Notes: generated by a model from the sequence alone, not told the origin. DNA of 64,000 nt from Pedobacter jeongneungensis (GCF_000633455.1 NZ_AYMG01000032.1:17295-81294); one strand, 5' to 3'. Positions 24,602-34,923 are shown, numbered from the stretch's first letter. Numbers and translations are program-made.

Positions 24602-25078
24602 TTATCTCTGGTAAGTTTTTTTGAACTTAAGAAGGAATTGCGCGATGTGTGGAAGAATCAACTTATCGATAGCATCCATCTCACCTGTGAAGTTGTCCAT
24701 GATTTTGTTATAAACTGAGTCGGTCATTAATGCGAGTTCATGAAACATCGCGTCCGATTTTTTATCGTCAATTAAATGATATTCCTTAGGATAATGGGTC
24801 ATCATAAGGTATTCTAAGTGTTCAACCCTTGAAAATTCTATACCTTCAAATAGTGCAGCAAAAGCAAGCTCTTTTGCTCCTTCATCAGATGCTCCTGAAG
24901 AGAGTGACAAGGTATATTCAGTCTCGGCCAGGGATGATCGTAGCGTAAGAAACTGATCAAGGGTATCCTGAGCTACCATATTTAGATAAAAAGCTTTGTT
25001 GGCCCTGGTTAAATAATTTTTTAACTTCCATTTCCAGTAGCCAGAATCAACCATGTTATTATTATTTTCGTTTTTCAT
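24602..25078 (-). CDS. DUF1896 family protein
   Basis: A 158-residue protein. Its core matches the DUF1896 layout: TLDQFLTLRSSLAETEYTL, then a block of Ala/Gly with KELAFAALFEGIEFSRVEHL. DUF1896 proteins occur in Bacteroidetes mobile elements beside topoisomerase or helicase genes; function unknown. It follows the primase by 8 nt. Confidence 0.65.
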   Translation of the reverse strand: MKNENNNNMVDSGYWKWKLKNYLTRANKAFYLNMVAQDTLDQFLTLRSSLAETEYTLSLSSGASDEGAKELAFAALFEGIEFSRVEHLEYLMMTHYPKEYHLIDDKKSDAMFHELALMTDSVYNKIMDNFTGEMDAIDKLILPHIAQFLLKFKKTYQR

Positions 25079-25086
25079 ATTGTGTG

Positions 25087-26454
25087 TTAAATTTTCAATG
25101 CTTTATTTAATTTGCTGAAATCTAATATTTGCGGCTCCCCCTCTTTTTTCATTTCCACTTTCCTTCCGTTAATAGCTTTCAAATCATCATTAAAGTCGGA
25201 TTTTATAGCTTTATGGATTGTTAGAATATTTTCTAATTTAAGTGTTTTAATCAGGACATTATTGAATAGTTCCATATACTTTGGATTTTTAGGAAACTCA
25301 ATTTTGTAATCACCCTGGTCATTTACTTTAGTTTGAATTTTAAATTGATCTGCCTGAGAATTTTCTTTAGAAATAAGGGCATTGATCTTATCAAGATTTT
25401 CGATAAGATCTGGCTTAATCTGTTCCAATTTCGCAGTATTGAAAAATAGAAATGAAAGATTATTATTGATGTTGTTACTTGCATAAGCCCTTGTGATGGC
25501 CAATGGTTCAGATGACTCACTTCCTAATCTTCGTATGAACTGAAAATCATAAACATGTCCGGACATATCATTGTCGAATGCTAAGGTGAATTTAAAGTCC
25601 TTATCAAGCTTATTAATATTTTTTAGCTCTTCAGGAGTATTTAAAATCGCCGTTAACTGTTCAGCTGTAAGCTGGCCACCGGTGCTTCCATAAATATTCG
25701 TTGGCAAACCATGTAACTGGTGGTAACTCATTTGATCTATGAAGGACTCCCCCACGATTAGATTTTTAACCTTGTTATCATTGAGAGCTGAAAAACCTAC
25801 ACCGGATGATCGATCTGATCCTTCCGAATGGCTTTTGAACTGGGAATTTCGTACTTCAAGACCAACAGCTGTATCGTTAAGAATAGAAGTCGTATAAATG
25901 AACCCAGTGTTTGTTAAAGTTGTTCCAGTTTCGAAATTTACTTGTTGGTTTACCAGTTTCGGAGCAAATAAAGGATCCTTGATTATTTTAGGATCTATCA
26001 TTCGTTGTTTAATCAAATAATAACTATCGTCCAAAGGTCTAACATTTAATGTATCCAGAGAAAAGAAATTTCGTTCTCCAGCTTTTTTCATTTTAAGATC
26101 CTGAGGAACGTAGTTTGAAATCTCTTTCTTTTTTTCGGGCGAGATATTCAGATAATCATAACAAACATTATTCAACAGCATATAAAACTTCGATGGATCT
26201 TTTTCTGTATTGAATTTCGCAAAAATTGTATCTGCCCTATCTTTGATAAATCTTAAAATATTTCCTCCGGCATCAGTATTATGTTTTTCTCTATACATCC
26301 TGTGATCCGGGTTAATAATAATAGAATCACCTGTTTCGCGATGGACCAATGAAGGCCACTTCATGCCGTCAGCCCGGATAATATCATAGCCATGGTAGAC
26401 CGCGAAGTCTACCAAGTCTATTTCTTTTTTGAAGTCATCAAATGATTTAGCCAT
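25087..26454 (-). CDS. TOPRIM/DUF3991-type primase-like protein
   Basis: A 455-residue protein. The N-terminal zinc-free DUF3991-like region (residues 5-110) is followed by TOPRIM motifs VGESFID near residue 233 and LAFDNDMSG near 295. Such proteins are thought to prime complementary-strand synthesis on transferred single-stranded DNA. No CHC2 zinc finger is visible. The ATG overlaps the stop of the small membrane gene by 1 nt. Confidence 0.8.
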   Translation of the reverse strand: MAKSFDDFKKEIDLVDFAVYHGYDIIRADGMKWPSLVHRETGDSIIINPDHRMYREKHNTDAGGNILRFIKDRADTIFAKFNTEKDPSKFYMLLNNVCYDYLNISPEKKKEISNYVPQDLKMKKAGERNFFSLDTLNVRPLDDSYYLIKQRMIDPKIIKDPLFAPKLVNQQVNFETGTTLTNTGFIYTTSILNDTAVGLEVRNSQFKSHSEGSDRSSGVGFSALNDNKVKNLIVGESFIDQMSYHQLHGLPTNIYGSTGGQLTAEQLTAILNTPEELKNINKLDKDFKFTLAFDNDMSGHVYDFQFIRRLGSESSEPLAITRAYASNNINNNLSFLFFNTAKLEQIKPDLIENLDKINALISKENSQADQFKIQTKVNDQGDYKIEFPKNPKYMELFNNVLIKTLKLENILTIHKAIKSDFNDDLKAINGRKVEMKKEGEPQILDFSKLNKALKI

Positions 26455-26606
26455 TATTGTTCGTTTTTATCTTGCTCAATCAAGTTTTTGTTTCTGGATT
26501 TCCATGCCCGTCTCATCATTAAAATAAATACTATAAAACTGGCTGGGAAAACAACCCACTCAATAAAGTCAATAACTGAAATTTTCAATAGAATAGATAA
26601 TAACAT
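26454..26606 (-). CDS. 50-aa single-pass membrane protein between ssb and primase
   Basis: A 50-residue frame that is easily missed. Its ATG overlaps the stop of ssb by 1 nt (TAATG), its own stop overlaps the ATG of the primase in the same way, and AGGAGG lies 6-7 nt before the start. One hydrophobic helix (about residues 12-30) is followed by a basic stretch MRRAWKSRNK, so the C-terminus is probably cytoplasmic. The double TAATG coupling is strong evidence that it is translated. It may tether a DNA-processing factor at the membrane; function unknown. Confidence 0.8.
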   Translation of the reverse strand: MLLSILLKISVIDFIEWVVFPASFIVFILMMRRAWKSRNKNLIEQDKNEQ

Positions 26607-27058
26607 TAATAAACCTCCTCATTTAAATTTTCATCGGTTCCAGGAACATCATTTAGTTCCTCCAGCTGTGAAGTGCTCATTTCAGTTAGAGTAGCTGTAT
26701 CCCTTCCTTTATCAAGTAATAAGATTTCGTTAACCACTATTTCTACAGACTTTTGGGTAGCTCCATTGCCATCTTTGTATTCATTTGTAAAAAGCCGGCC
26801 TTCAATGTTTATGTAGGCTTTACCTTTCACATAGTCTCTAATTATTTCCGCATTTCTTCGCCATGCAACTATCTTATGGTAATTGGGTCTGGTTTCCATA
26901 ATGTATTTTCCAGGTTGGGCAGGATCAGCCCTTTTTACCACGTCATTAGTAATCAGCGAGAATGCTGCAAAGGGTATTTTTTCGGTTCCTACTGAATTAA
27001 AAATTGGATCTTTTCCTACAAATCCGATTAATGTAACTGTGTTTTTTGTGCGTCTCAT
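26606..27058 (-). CDS. ssb: Single-stranded DNA-binding protein
   Basis: A 150-residue OB-fold SSB: N-terminal NTVTLIGFVGKDP, then WRRNAEIIRDYVKGKAYINI and the GRL beta strand, then an acidic C-terminal tail that ends DENLNEEVY and lacks the usual DIPF tip. It coats ssDNA during replication and transfer. Follows the DUF3945-like gene by 14 nt. Confidence 0.9.
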   Translation of the reverse strand: MRRTKNTVTLIGFVGKDPIFNSVGTEKIPFAAFSLITNDVVKRADPAQPGKYIMETRPNYHKIVAWRRNAEIIRDYVKGKAYINIEGRLFTNEYKDGNGATQKSVEIVVNEILLLDKGRDTATLTEMSTSQLEELNDVPGTDENLNEEVY

Positions 27059-27072
27059 AAGATGTGTTTAAA

Positions 27073-28134
27073 TTAAATTTTTGGTCCTTTAGAAGCTTTC
27101 GGGGATAGCTTGACAATATCCTGAGTAGGTTTCATTGTCGTTTTTTTCGTTTGTGTGGTATCTTTTACTTTATTTGATTTTTCTTTTCCTGTACTTTCCT
27201 GAATTTTTTCAGACTTCTTAACGACCAAGTTATTTCTAACCGGATCAAACCTAACAGAGAAGGTTCCCTTCTGCTCTCCCCCATTGAATGTTGGATTTTC
27301 AATATTAATACTTTTACCTGATTTTAAAGAAGCAAAATCAGCTGGAGGAATTTCAACACTATAAATTGTAGTGTTAAACTTGAAAGCTTTTGGTGCTCCC
27401 ATGTTACGCACTATAACCTGATTTGTTTTGTCATCAAGCTTCGCTAGATAGTTTTGCTCTTTTTCGGAACGGATAGGATTGGGACCGTCCGGATTTTTAA
27501 TTAAAGGCTTATTAGTGAATGATAAAGTCTCACCTGAGAGAAGTATATCTTTTTCACCATCTTTAAGTTTATAGCCTCCCTGAAGCCATTCTGTTATCTC
27601 AGGCTTGGGTAAAACTTGTAAAAACTTAGCTTCAACGGTATTATTTTGGCCGCGTTGCAGATAGAATCTCCCTTCAAGATCTGAAGTTTTTCCGGCCATA
27701 TTGGTGTATGTAAATTTATGGATACCTTCAGTATAATTACCCTTTTCAAGATTGTATTTATCGCGTGGCGATAAAGAATCTATCGGAACCCCATAGATAG
27801 TCCCTGCTATTTGGCCAACCAAATTTTTTAATGGGAAAGGAATTGGTGGGGTTGTTTGTTGTGACTTGGAAACACCATTTGGTTTTTCCTGTTCGTTGGC
27901 AGTGCCTTGTTTTTCCATTTTATTTGAGTTTTGAGTTTTTGAAGGGAATTCCGGTTTCGATTGTTTGGGGTTTTGCTGATCGGTATATTCTTGTAATATA
28001 ATCTCTGATTCAGAAACCGTAATTTTGCCGTCGTTGGTCAAAGCATCTCCTACTTTACTTGAAAGTGTTGGAGCAAGACCTGAAAGAGCTGAAGCGTGTT
28101 GTTGTTCCTGCTCATTTAATAAATTTGAATTCAT
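27073..28134 (-). CDS. DUF3945/DUF4099-like mobile-element protein
   Basis: A 353-residue soluble protein. A low-complexity N-terminus is followed by repeated beta-rich segments like those of DUF3945 proteins of Bacteroidetes mobile elements, for example SPRDKYNLEKGNYTEGIHKF and FYLQRGQNNTVEAKFL, and a Lys/Gln/Thr-rich C-terminal tail. Role unknown; it is the first gene of the DNA-processing operon, divergent from the M23 gene. Confidence 0.5.
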   Translation of the reverse strand: MNSNLLNEQEQQHASALSGLAPTLSSKVGDALTNDGKITVSESEIILQEYTDQQNPKQSKPEFPSKTQNSNKMEKQGTANEQEKPNGVSKSQQTTPPIPFPLKNLVGQIAGTIYGVPIDSLSPRDKYNLEKGNYTEGIHKFTYTNMAGKTSDLEGRFYLQRGQNNTVEAKFLQVLPKPEITEWLQGGYKLKDGEKDILLSGETLSFTNKPLIKNPDGPNPIRSEKEQNYLAKLDDKTNQVIVRNMGAPKAFKFNTTIYSVEIPPADFASLKSGKSINIENPTFNGGEQKGTFSVRFDPVRNNLVVKKSEKIQESTGKEKSNKVKDTTQTKKTTMKPTQDIVKLSPKASKGPKI

Positions 28135-28198
28135 ATATTTACATTTATTAAAAATATCAATACTACCAAAGTTAAATTAAAATTTTCAATAAGCAAAA

Positions 28199-28978
28199 AT
28201 GTTAGACTTAAAAAAAAATATTGCAATAGTATTAGTGACAACTATATCCGTATTTTCGTTGACAATAATTTTTATTAAAAATACCAATTACAATTTTACC
28301 AAATCAAAATATACAATACTGAAAGAAGACAGTTTAATACTTGCGAACCTAACATTGAGGTCTGACCTGGCTCTTAGTCAAAACCAACTAAAGGCCAATT
28401 CAAATAACTTTGAAAGCGAAGAAGAAAAACAGGCAGTTCTTACAACAGTCCATGATCTAGAGCGGAAAATTTTAACAAGGGCTAAAACATTTTCGGAACT
28501 GAAAGTTGTAGTCGATAATATACAGCTTACATCACCCAACTTTGTGAATTTCCCAACCATCATACCTTTGAAACCAGGCACGTACAAAAGATTATCATCT
28601 CAGTTTGGCCTAAGAGAACATCCAATCTTAAAGGTAACTAAATTTCATCAGGGATTAGATATATCAGCCCCATTTGGAACAGTTGTTTATGCTCCGGCAA
28701 ATGGTGTGGTTAGGGAAGTAAATGATAATGCAAAAGGCTATGGTACAAAAATCCTGATAGAGCATCAGTTTGGATTTAAAACAATATTTGGACACCTTTC
28801 CAGCTGCTTGGTAAAAGCAGGTGATGTGGTTAATGTGGGCCAGCCTATTGCAAGGGTGGGATCAACTGGGCTTTCAACTGGCCCACATCTTCACTACGAA
28901 ATTTTGAAAAACGATTATAAAGTGAATCCTATTGAGTTTACTAGGATAACAGAAAGAAAATTGAGTACTGGTTTATAA
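28199..28978 (+). CDS. M23 family metallopeptidase (LytM type)
   Basis: A 259-residue protein with an N-terminal membrane anchor (residues about 8-27), a coiled linker and a C-terminal LytM domain. The HQGLD segment (near residue 150), VGQPIARVGSTG and HLHYE give the zinc ligands and catalytic residues of M23 endopeptidases. It probably cuts peptidoglycan cross-links locally for the mating channel or for surface export. It is convergent with the XRE gene, the two being only 1 nt apart. Confidence 0.85.
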   Translation: MLDLKKNIAIVLVTTISVFSLTIIFIKNTNYNFTKSKYTILKEDSLILANLTLRSDLALSQNQLKANSNNFESEEEKQAVLTTVHDLERKILTRAKTFSELKVVVDNIQLTSPNFVNFPTIIPLKPGTYKRLSSQFGLREHPILKVTKFHQGLDISAPFGTVVYAPANGVVREVNDNAKGYGTKILIEHQFGFKTIFGHLSSCLVKAGDVVNVGQPIARVGSTGLSTGPHLHYEILKNDYKVNPIEFTRITERKLSTGL

Positions 28979-28979
28979 A

Positions 28980-29411
28980 TCAACCAAATATCCTATTGAA
29001 GTTAGCTTCCATAGCTTCAAAAAACTCAGTTTTTTTCCTTTCTTCTTCAACAATCTGATCCGCATAATAATTGGCGCTTTCGTCCTCATCCGCAGGCTCC
29101 ATAATTTCGTCGGTTACTTCTTCTATAGCAGTGTACAAAGAAATTTCACCATTGTCTGGGGTAACAATCCATAGTGGATTGAATCCGTTTGAAATATAAA
29201 AATTCAAAAGCGATATGAAAGATTCTATCCTTCCCTTTCCTCCGAACTCTAATTGGTGTATTTTATTTTGATTTAAACCACACTTCTGGGCAAGTTCAGT
29301 CTGAGAAATATCCTTATCTAAATTGAGAACGTTTTTGCTGTAATATTTGCGCAACGTCAATAGGCGCTGGCCCAACACGTCCGGGTCTATCATTTGTTCT
29401 TTTTGGTTCAC
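28980..29411 (-). CDS. XRE-type HTH regulator
   Basis: A 143-residue protein. Residues 11-65 include RLLTLRKYY and TELAQKCGLNQNKIHQLE, a Cro/CI-type HTH. The C-terminus is acidic (EPADEDESANYY). It lies next to the mobilisation operon and may control it; the target is unknown. Confidence 0.75.
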   Translation of the reverse strand: MNQKEQMIDPDVLGQRLLTLRKYYSKNVLNLDKDISQTELAQKCGLNQNKIHQLEFGGKGRIESFISLLNFYISNGFNPLWIVTPDNGEISLYTAIEEVTDEIMEPADEDESANYYADQIVEEERKKTEFFEAMEANFNRIFG

Positions 29412-29497
29412 AGAATTTTGTTAGAGAAGTAAAATATATGCATTTTATTCCCGAAATTAAGATATTTGTTTCAAAAAATTACTATCCTAAAGAAAAT

Positions 29498-31564
29498 CTA
29501 GGCAGAAATAATACCTAATGCCTCCATTTCCTGTTGTATTAGTTCTTTTACATCCTTCTTGATTTTTGCAAAGTTTTTGGCTAGGATATCATCCGTGATA
29601 TCTTCACCTTTGGCATTCAGAAAGTCTGATTTTTTGTATTCAGGTCTATTGAGGTTGTGATATTGATTATTACTAGGGTGCTCTAGTCGCTCATCACCTA
29701 ACATATCCATGTCAGCATGACCCTTAGCATATCTAACAGGCAGTGGATTTTTTCTTGTATCAGAAAGCCTTAGAACAAATTCGCCTTGTGATAAACCACT
29801 TATTTTACTTGCCGGGATTACATAATCCATTTGTGTACTTTCGGAGAATGAAACACCGGAATTCGAAATACTATTCGAGTGCCTTCTTTGAAGGACTTTC
29901 CCGAACATTTCCTGCATATCCTTAGCTGTCTCAGCCATTACACGACCACTAACCATATTTCCTACAGTATTCCTTACAGTATCTGCAACTTTTTTCCCAT
30001 AATCTTTAACAAGTTGGGCCATATCCTGGAAACCTAAAAGTACAGCTACTTTGTTGCTCCGTGCCGTCGCAATTAGGATGTCGATATCCTTTACATAAAC
30101 GGTAGCTAACTCATCGATAGCAAGTAAGGTAGGTTTATTTCCAGGCCTATTCACCTTTTTAACCACCTGTCCCATGATCATCGAAATTACAGCACCATAA
30201 GTTTCACGGCGCTGTTCATTGTTAACCAGGCACAAATACTGAGGATTTTTAGGGTCAGATACAAAGGTACTGCAGTCATTTCCTGACAAAGCCCAATAAA
30301 CCTTTGCTGTAGCAAATCTTGCCAAAGAAATTTTCGTTGTCGCAACCTGGCCGGACAATTGTTCACCGGCTCCATCATTTACAGCATCAACAAATGCACT
30401 GAAAGCAATTTGTGTCGCCGGATGGTTAGCCAGAACAGAGAAAAGGTCATCTCGTTCGTAGTTCAGAAGGCTAATAACATGCGGGAGGGAGCAACAATTA
30501 CCGAGTTTCGCCAATTCGCCATTTTCCTCTTTACTTTTCAAACTTGTATATCTCAGGAAAATAATCAATGCACCTAGTAAAGCTTTTGAAGATTCTGAGA
30601 AGAATTCACCTTTTTTTTCTATCCAGCTACGGTTCAAACTTTCCAAAAAAAGAGTTGCCATGTCGTTACAGTCGGCTTCATCTTGGAGTAGATCGGCTGA
30701 TAATGGATTAATTCTAACAGATCTACTTGGATCATCAATATCAAACACATTGAAAGTAGGTTTTACATCTTTGAAATTAGGATGAGCCAGGATCTTCCTT
30801 TTGTTTTTTATGAGATAGCGATAAACCAGGTCCGAAAGCTCGCCCCTCTTGAAATCATAAACACACATTGTCCAACCCTTTAACATTGATTGACGTATGA
30901 ATTCATTGATAAACACAAAAGATTTACCGGTTCCAGGATTACCGGTGACTATATTTCCAGCAAAAGGTAAAACAAAATTCCAATATGACCTTCTTTTCTT
31001 CGGTCCATAACAAGCCGGAATATATATAGAATCTTCATCTCCTATTTTAGTTTCTACCTGATCAAATTCCTCTTCTATATCATTAAACTTATCTAATTTA
31101 CCCAACATTTTCCTATAGCGGTAAAGCTGGTAAAGCCGGTTAATACCAATATTAAAAAATGTAAATGAAACCAGAGTTACCAAAACATATAATACGCTAC
31201 TTGATAAAATTATTCCGGGCATACGAAACAATGAAAATGAGGCTAAAAAGATTAGTCCACCCGCAAAGGCATAAATTGTATAAATGCCTTTTTTCTCCAA
31301 TTTCATTTCTTTCTTACCACTGGATCCCAATGCAAAAAGGAAACTAAAGTATATCGCTATAACTTTAAAAATGAGATCAGTCTTGCCAAAAACAGGATTA
31401 ATGCTTAACATTTTATGTATTCCTTTATCAATCCATGAAGAAGTAAACCCGAACATTTTAAAGGCCGGGTATCCATAAATATAGCTTGATATTAATAGTA
31501 TAACTATTGCTGCGATAATAGCGAGCTCTGTTGTATTTCTGTGATTTTGTACGTCGTTTGACAT
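29498..31564 (-). CDS. VirD4/TraG-type coupling protein
   Basis: A 688-residue protein with about four N-terminal membrane helices (residues 10-150) and a large ATPase. Walker A GNPGTGKS at 208-215 and Walker B-like LLAIDELATVY are clear. It couples the relaxase-DNA complex to the mating channel at the inner membrane. It follows the relaxase by 11 nt, forming the mobilisation operon with MobC. Confidence 0.9.
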   Translation of the reverse strand: MSNDVQNHRNTTELAIIAAIVILLISSYIYGYPAFKMFGFTSSWIDKGIHKMLSINPVFGKTDLIFKVIAIYFSFLFALGSSGKKEMKLEKKGIYTIYAFAGGLIFLASFSLFRMPGIILSSSVLYVLVTLVSFTFFNIGINRLYQLYRYRKMLGKLDKFNDIEEEFDQVETKIGDEDSIYIPACYGPKKRRSYWNFVLPFAGNIVTGNPGTGKSFVFINEFIRQSMLKGWTMCVYDFKRGELSDLVYRYLIKNKRKILAHPNFKDVKPTFNVFDIDDPSRSVRINPLSADLLQDEADCNDMATLFLESLNRSWIEKKGEFFSESSKALLGALIIFLRYTSLKSKEENGELAKLGNCCSLPHVISLLNYERDDLFSVLANHPATQIAFSAFVDAVNDGAGEQLSGQVATTKISLARFATAKVYWALSGNDCSTFVSDPKNPQYLCLVNNEQRRETYGAVISMIMGQVVKKVNRPGNKPTLLAIDELATVYVKDIDILIATARSNKVAVLLGFQDMAQLVKDYGKKVADTVRNTVGNMVSGRVMAETAKDMQEMFGKVLQRRHSNSISNSGVSFSESTQMDYVIPASKISGLSQGEFVLRLSDTRKNPLPVRYAKGHADMDMLGDERLEHPSNNQYHNLNRPEYKKSDFLNAKGEDITDDILAKNFAKIKKDVKELIQQEMEALGIISA

Positions 31565-31575
31565 AGAGTGTTGCT

Positions 31576-34500
31576 TTAAATGTTTCTACCTTTTTTCTTT
31601 TTCTTATCTGTTTTTGCCTTGTTAGGCCTGTTATCAAAATTACCTGAGCCAAAAACGCTTATAATATCAGCATACGTCTGTCTCTGCTGTTGCTCTTCAT
31701 GTTTTCTTATAGCGTCAAGGCGAGCAAATTTAAATTCAATGAAGCGTTCTATCATTTTATCCACGAATTCATCAGCCTTGAATTCAGGGTATAATTTTGC
31801 CATTGTAGCCAGTGCTTCTTTAACTGAGGTGTTCTGCTGTAAATGTGTCTGCAGCAATTCTTTTTTAAGGAAATTGTTGATGTAAACACTTTCAAGCTTT
31901 ATTCCCGATTGCTTAAATTGTGAAACATATATATCTCTGATCTCTTCATTAATATACTTACTCAAAACTATTTCATCTGCTTTTCTTGGGAAACTGGCCT
32001 GATATTTTTCTACTAGGGCATTAAACACTTCTTCAAAAACATTTTCTTTACCCAGGTTTAAAGCGAAATGACTTAATTGGTCTTTAATCCCTGAGGCCGT
32101 TAGAGTTGATTCTAAATACCCCTCATTAGACATTAGCCTATAAACTTGCTCAGCAGATAACCCTCCTACTTTACCATCTGCAATTTGATTCCGGACAAAT
32201 ACTCTTATAGCATTTTCAATGCATAATGGCAGTACCTTGTTTTCTTTGTCCCATTGGATCTTTTCAATTGCCTCGGACAAAAGAACATGTCTTTCTAACT
32301 CACTAAACTTATTAAGTGACTCAGAAACGCGAATAAAATCAAAAAATTCATTATGATCAGAATAATCTTTAATCAGTAGATATTTTTCGGTTTCTGGATT
32401 TTGGGTAGAAAGAACAGCATAATATTCAGAAAGTGATTTATTTATTACTTCTGATCTTTCAAGTCTGTTTGCTCGTTCTAAAATCTTTTCTCCTGTATAA
32501 GTCAGGGTATCGAGAATAAGTTTATCAATATCACCTTTAAAGCCGAAAACTGCTGCAGATTCATTAATTGAGTTGTGTAATGGATCAGCCTTAAAAATAT
32601 TCGTTAGAGTCTCCTGGGTAAAGGTTCTTAGAACTTCATAAGGTTTCACACCCTCCCCTGCTTCATCTGTTATCTTTTGATTTACTATCTCATTTACTTT
32701 TTCATTAATAAATTCAGAAAGCTTCAATGGTGGCACCCGATTCTGCTTTTCCCAAAGCACGATTTCTTCCGCCCCTTTCAATAGTAATTCTTTTTCAATC
32801 AATGTTGTTGACTTGAATATACCTGAGGATTCAAGATGTAAAACAAATCCTTCGACTGTAGATTTCTCGTCTATAATCTGAAATAATTTTAACTTCTCGG
32901 ATCCAACGTTAAGATCTGAATAATAACATTTCAATTCGCCTTTAAGTATATCTTTTCTGTCTGCTACTTCGGCCTGAGCAACCAAATCTTCTTTGATCTT
33001 TACAAGCACCTTTTCAAGATGGTGATCATATAATTCTTCCTTTCCAAGTAATTTAAGTTTTTCCTGGAGCAGTGTGATACTGGATAAAGAAGATAGTTTA
33101 TCAGAAAATTCATCTCCTTTAGACAATAACCTATAATAATCACCCAATTTATTTCCAGCAGCTGCAGTATCCTTATAAGCATCATTTATGATCGTTTTTG
33201 CCTGACTTAGGATTTCTTTCTTAACCTTTGAGGACAATGATTTGTCATCATCAACCCAAATAGCCTTTTCAGCCGATTGTTTGATAACGATATCTCTATC
33301 TTTTTCGCTAATATTTTGAATCAGCTCGGATTTTTGCAATGAAAGAATGAATCTTTCCCTGGAATCTTTGCCGACAAAGTATTTAACTTGATCATCCGGA
33401 AACTTTTCTTGCACATGATCAATATAGCTTTGTATCACATTTTCTATAATCGGCCTTCTTCTTTTTTCATCTTCAATTTGAATACGACTTTCTATGAAGA
33501 ATTGAATTGTCTGATTAACTTTATCTGAGGTAACCAAACCTGCGTAGCTCGAAAACTCTGGTGTATCTTTTACTTGCTCATATATTTCATTGGCAGTCAT
33601 CTCATGGGCAACGTCCTTATAATTGTCCTTTAAAAGTTTATTAAAGGACTCAAACACTTCAAAATACTTTTCCTTTTTAGAAATGAATTCATCGATAATA
33701 ACTGGATCGATTAGTGGTAACTTGAATTTTAAAATTGAAGATACATCCTGGCTGGTTAAAAATAATGATTGAGAGGAGGCCCAATTCTGTAAATCTTTCC
33801 ATTCCTTCAAACTTTCGACATAAACATCTGTGATAACCTTATCTAATGTTTTTGGAACAATTGTATTAGGTAACACATTTTCACCGGGCACTAATCTATC
33901 TTTAAGTTTATTAAAAGAAAGAGATCTATTGATTTCAGTGGCTTTAAAGACACAACCAGATTCAAGATCTAGAAAGGAAAGTCCATAAACCCTTCCATCC
34001 TTATATTTATCAAAAAGCGGTTCAATACCCCTCCCATTTAACGCTGTCTTGAACTGTGAATAATTGAATGTTTGGGACTGATCCAAGACATTCATAACTT
34101 TTGTATTAATAACCGAAACATCAAAAGATTCTTTGAATTTTTGGTTCTTATCAAATATGTTATCTAAATATGGAATAGAAAAACTGTGGTAGAGGTCAGA
34201 TGCATGAATAGGTTTATGATCAGGATCATCAACCATTGAAAATAATAACCCTTTGACAGATTTGTCTTCATTTAGTATGGTGGAGGTATGAATGCCTGAT
34301 AACATTAACAACCTTTTAACATCAGTTAAACTAGTAGGCTTAAAGTGATTTTTTAACTCCTGTGTGGCGCGACCGATAGCAATTTTGACACCTTTTTTTT
34401 CAAAAAGATCTTTATATTCTAATTGCTTTTCTGGGCTGATTAAGGTAGTTGATTTCTTATTATTTTTTTCACTGCTAACCTGGGTAAGATTGTATTTATC

Positions 34501-34920
34501 TTCTAACATTCGCGTAATCTTTTGACTTCTCTTGTATTCGAAAAAATCATTGATTTTGCGGCCATCTTCATCGATATTGACAGTTACAATATGAATATGT
34601 TCATGGGGACGATCTGCATGGCGATAAACAACATAAGGTTGGTTGCCATATCCAAGTTTTTCCATGTAGTCCTTGGCTATATTTTGAAAAGTTTCATCAG
34701 TTACTTTTTCTCCAGGAGGCAAATTAATTGAGATGTGCCTGGTAGGTTCTTCAACTGAAGTTTCTGCAATTAAGTGCTTGAAAGTAGCACAAAAAACTTC
34801 TTTATTTTCAATACTGAAATTATTTGAAAAAATACGCGTAGCAGTGCCATTAGTAACCTTATTTTCGTTATAAAGTACCATACTTACAGGATTTGTACCA
34901 CTCGATATCTCTGCAATCAT
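31576..34920 (-). CDS. Relaxase/mobilisation nuclease with a long C-terminal extension
   Basis: A 1114-residue protein. The relaxase part (about residues 1-300) has MIAEISSG and LYN with a candidate catalytic Tyr17, then the metal-binding motif H101...H106-x-H108-x-H110. Residues about 290-350 (YSQFKTALNGRGIEPLF) resemble the regulatory part seen after MobA-type relaxases. The remaining 700+ residues are helical and charged with no recognised domain, far longer than the usual 300-450. It nicks oriT and pilots the strand to the recipient. Its ATG is 4 nt after the MobC stop. Confidence 0.85.
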   Translation of the reverse strand: MIAEISSGTNPVSMVLYNENKVTNGTATRIFSNNFSIENKEVFCATFKHLIAETSVEEPTRHISINLPPGEKVTDETFQNIAKDYMEKLGYGNQPYVVYRHADRPHEHIHIVTVNIDEDGRKINDFFEYKRSQKITRMLEDKYNLTQVSSEKNNKKSTTLISPEKQLEYKDLFEKKGVKIAIGRATQELKNHFKPTSLTDVKRLLMLSGIHTSTILNEDKSVKGLLFSMVDDPDHKPIHASDLYHSFSIPYLDNIFDKNQKFKESFDVSVINTKVMNVLDQSQTFNYSQFKTALNGRGIEPLFDKYKDGRVYGLSFLDLESGCVFKATEINRSLSFNKLKDRLVPGENVLPNTIVPKTLDKVITDVYVESLKEWKDLQNWASSQSLFLTSQDVSSILKFKLPLIDPVIIDEFISKKEKYFEVFESFNKLLKDNYKDVAHEMTANEIYEQVKDTPEFSSYAGLVTSDKVNQTIQFFIESRIQIEDEKRRRPIIENVIQSYIDHVQEKFPDDQVKYFVGKDSRERFILSLQKSELIQNISEKDRDIVIKQSAEKAIWVDDDKSLSSKVKKEILSQAKTIINDAYKDTAAAGNKLGDYYRLLSKGDEFSDKLSSLSSITLLQEKLKLLGKEELYDHHLEKVLVKIKEDLVAQAEVADRKDILKGELKCYYSDLNVGSEKLKLFQIIDEKSTVEGFVLHLESSGIFKSTTLIEKELLLKGAEEIVLWEKQNRVPPLKLSEFINEKVNEIVNQKITDEAGEGVKPYEVLRTFTQETLTNIFKADPLHNSINESAAVFGFKGDIDKLILDTLTYTGEKILERANRLERSEVINKSLSEYYAVLSTQNPETEKYLLIKDYSDHNEFFDFIRVSESLNKFSELERHVLLSEAIEKIQWDKENKVLPLCIENAIRVFVRNQIADGKVGGLSAEQVYRLMSNEGYLESTLTASGIKDQLSHFALNLGKENVFEEVFNALVEKYQASFPRKADEIVLSKYINEEIRDIYVSQFKQSGIKLESVYINNFLKKELLQTHLQQNTSVKEALATMAKLYPEFKADEFVDKMIERFIEFKFARLDAIRKHEEQQQRQTYADIISVFGSGNFDNRPNKAKTDKKKKKGRNI

Positions 34921-34923
34921 TTT

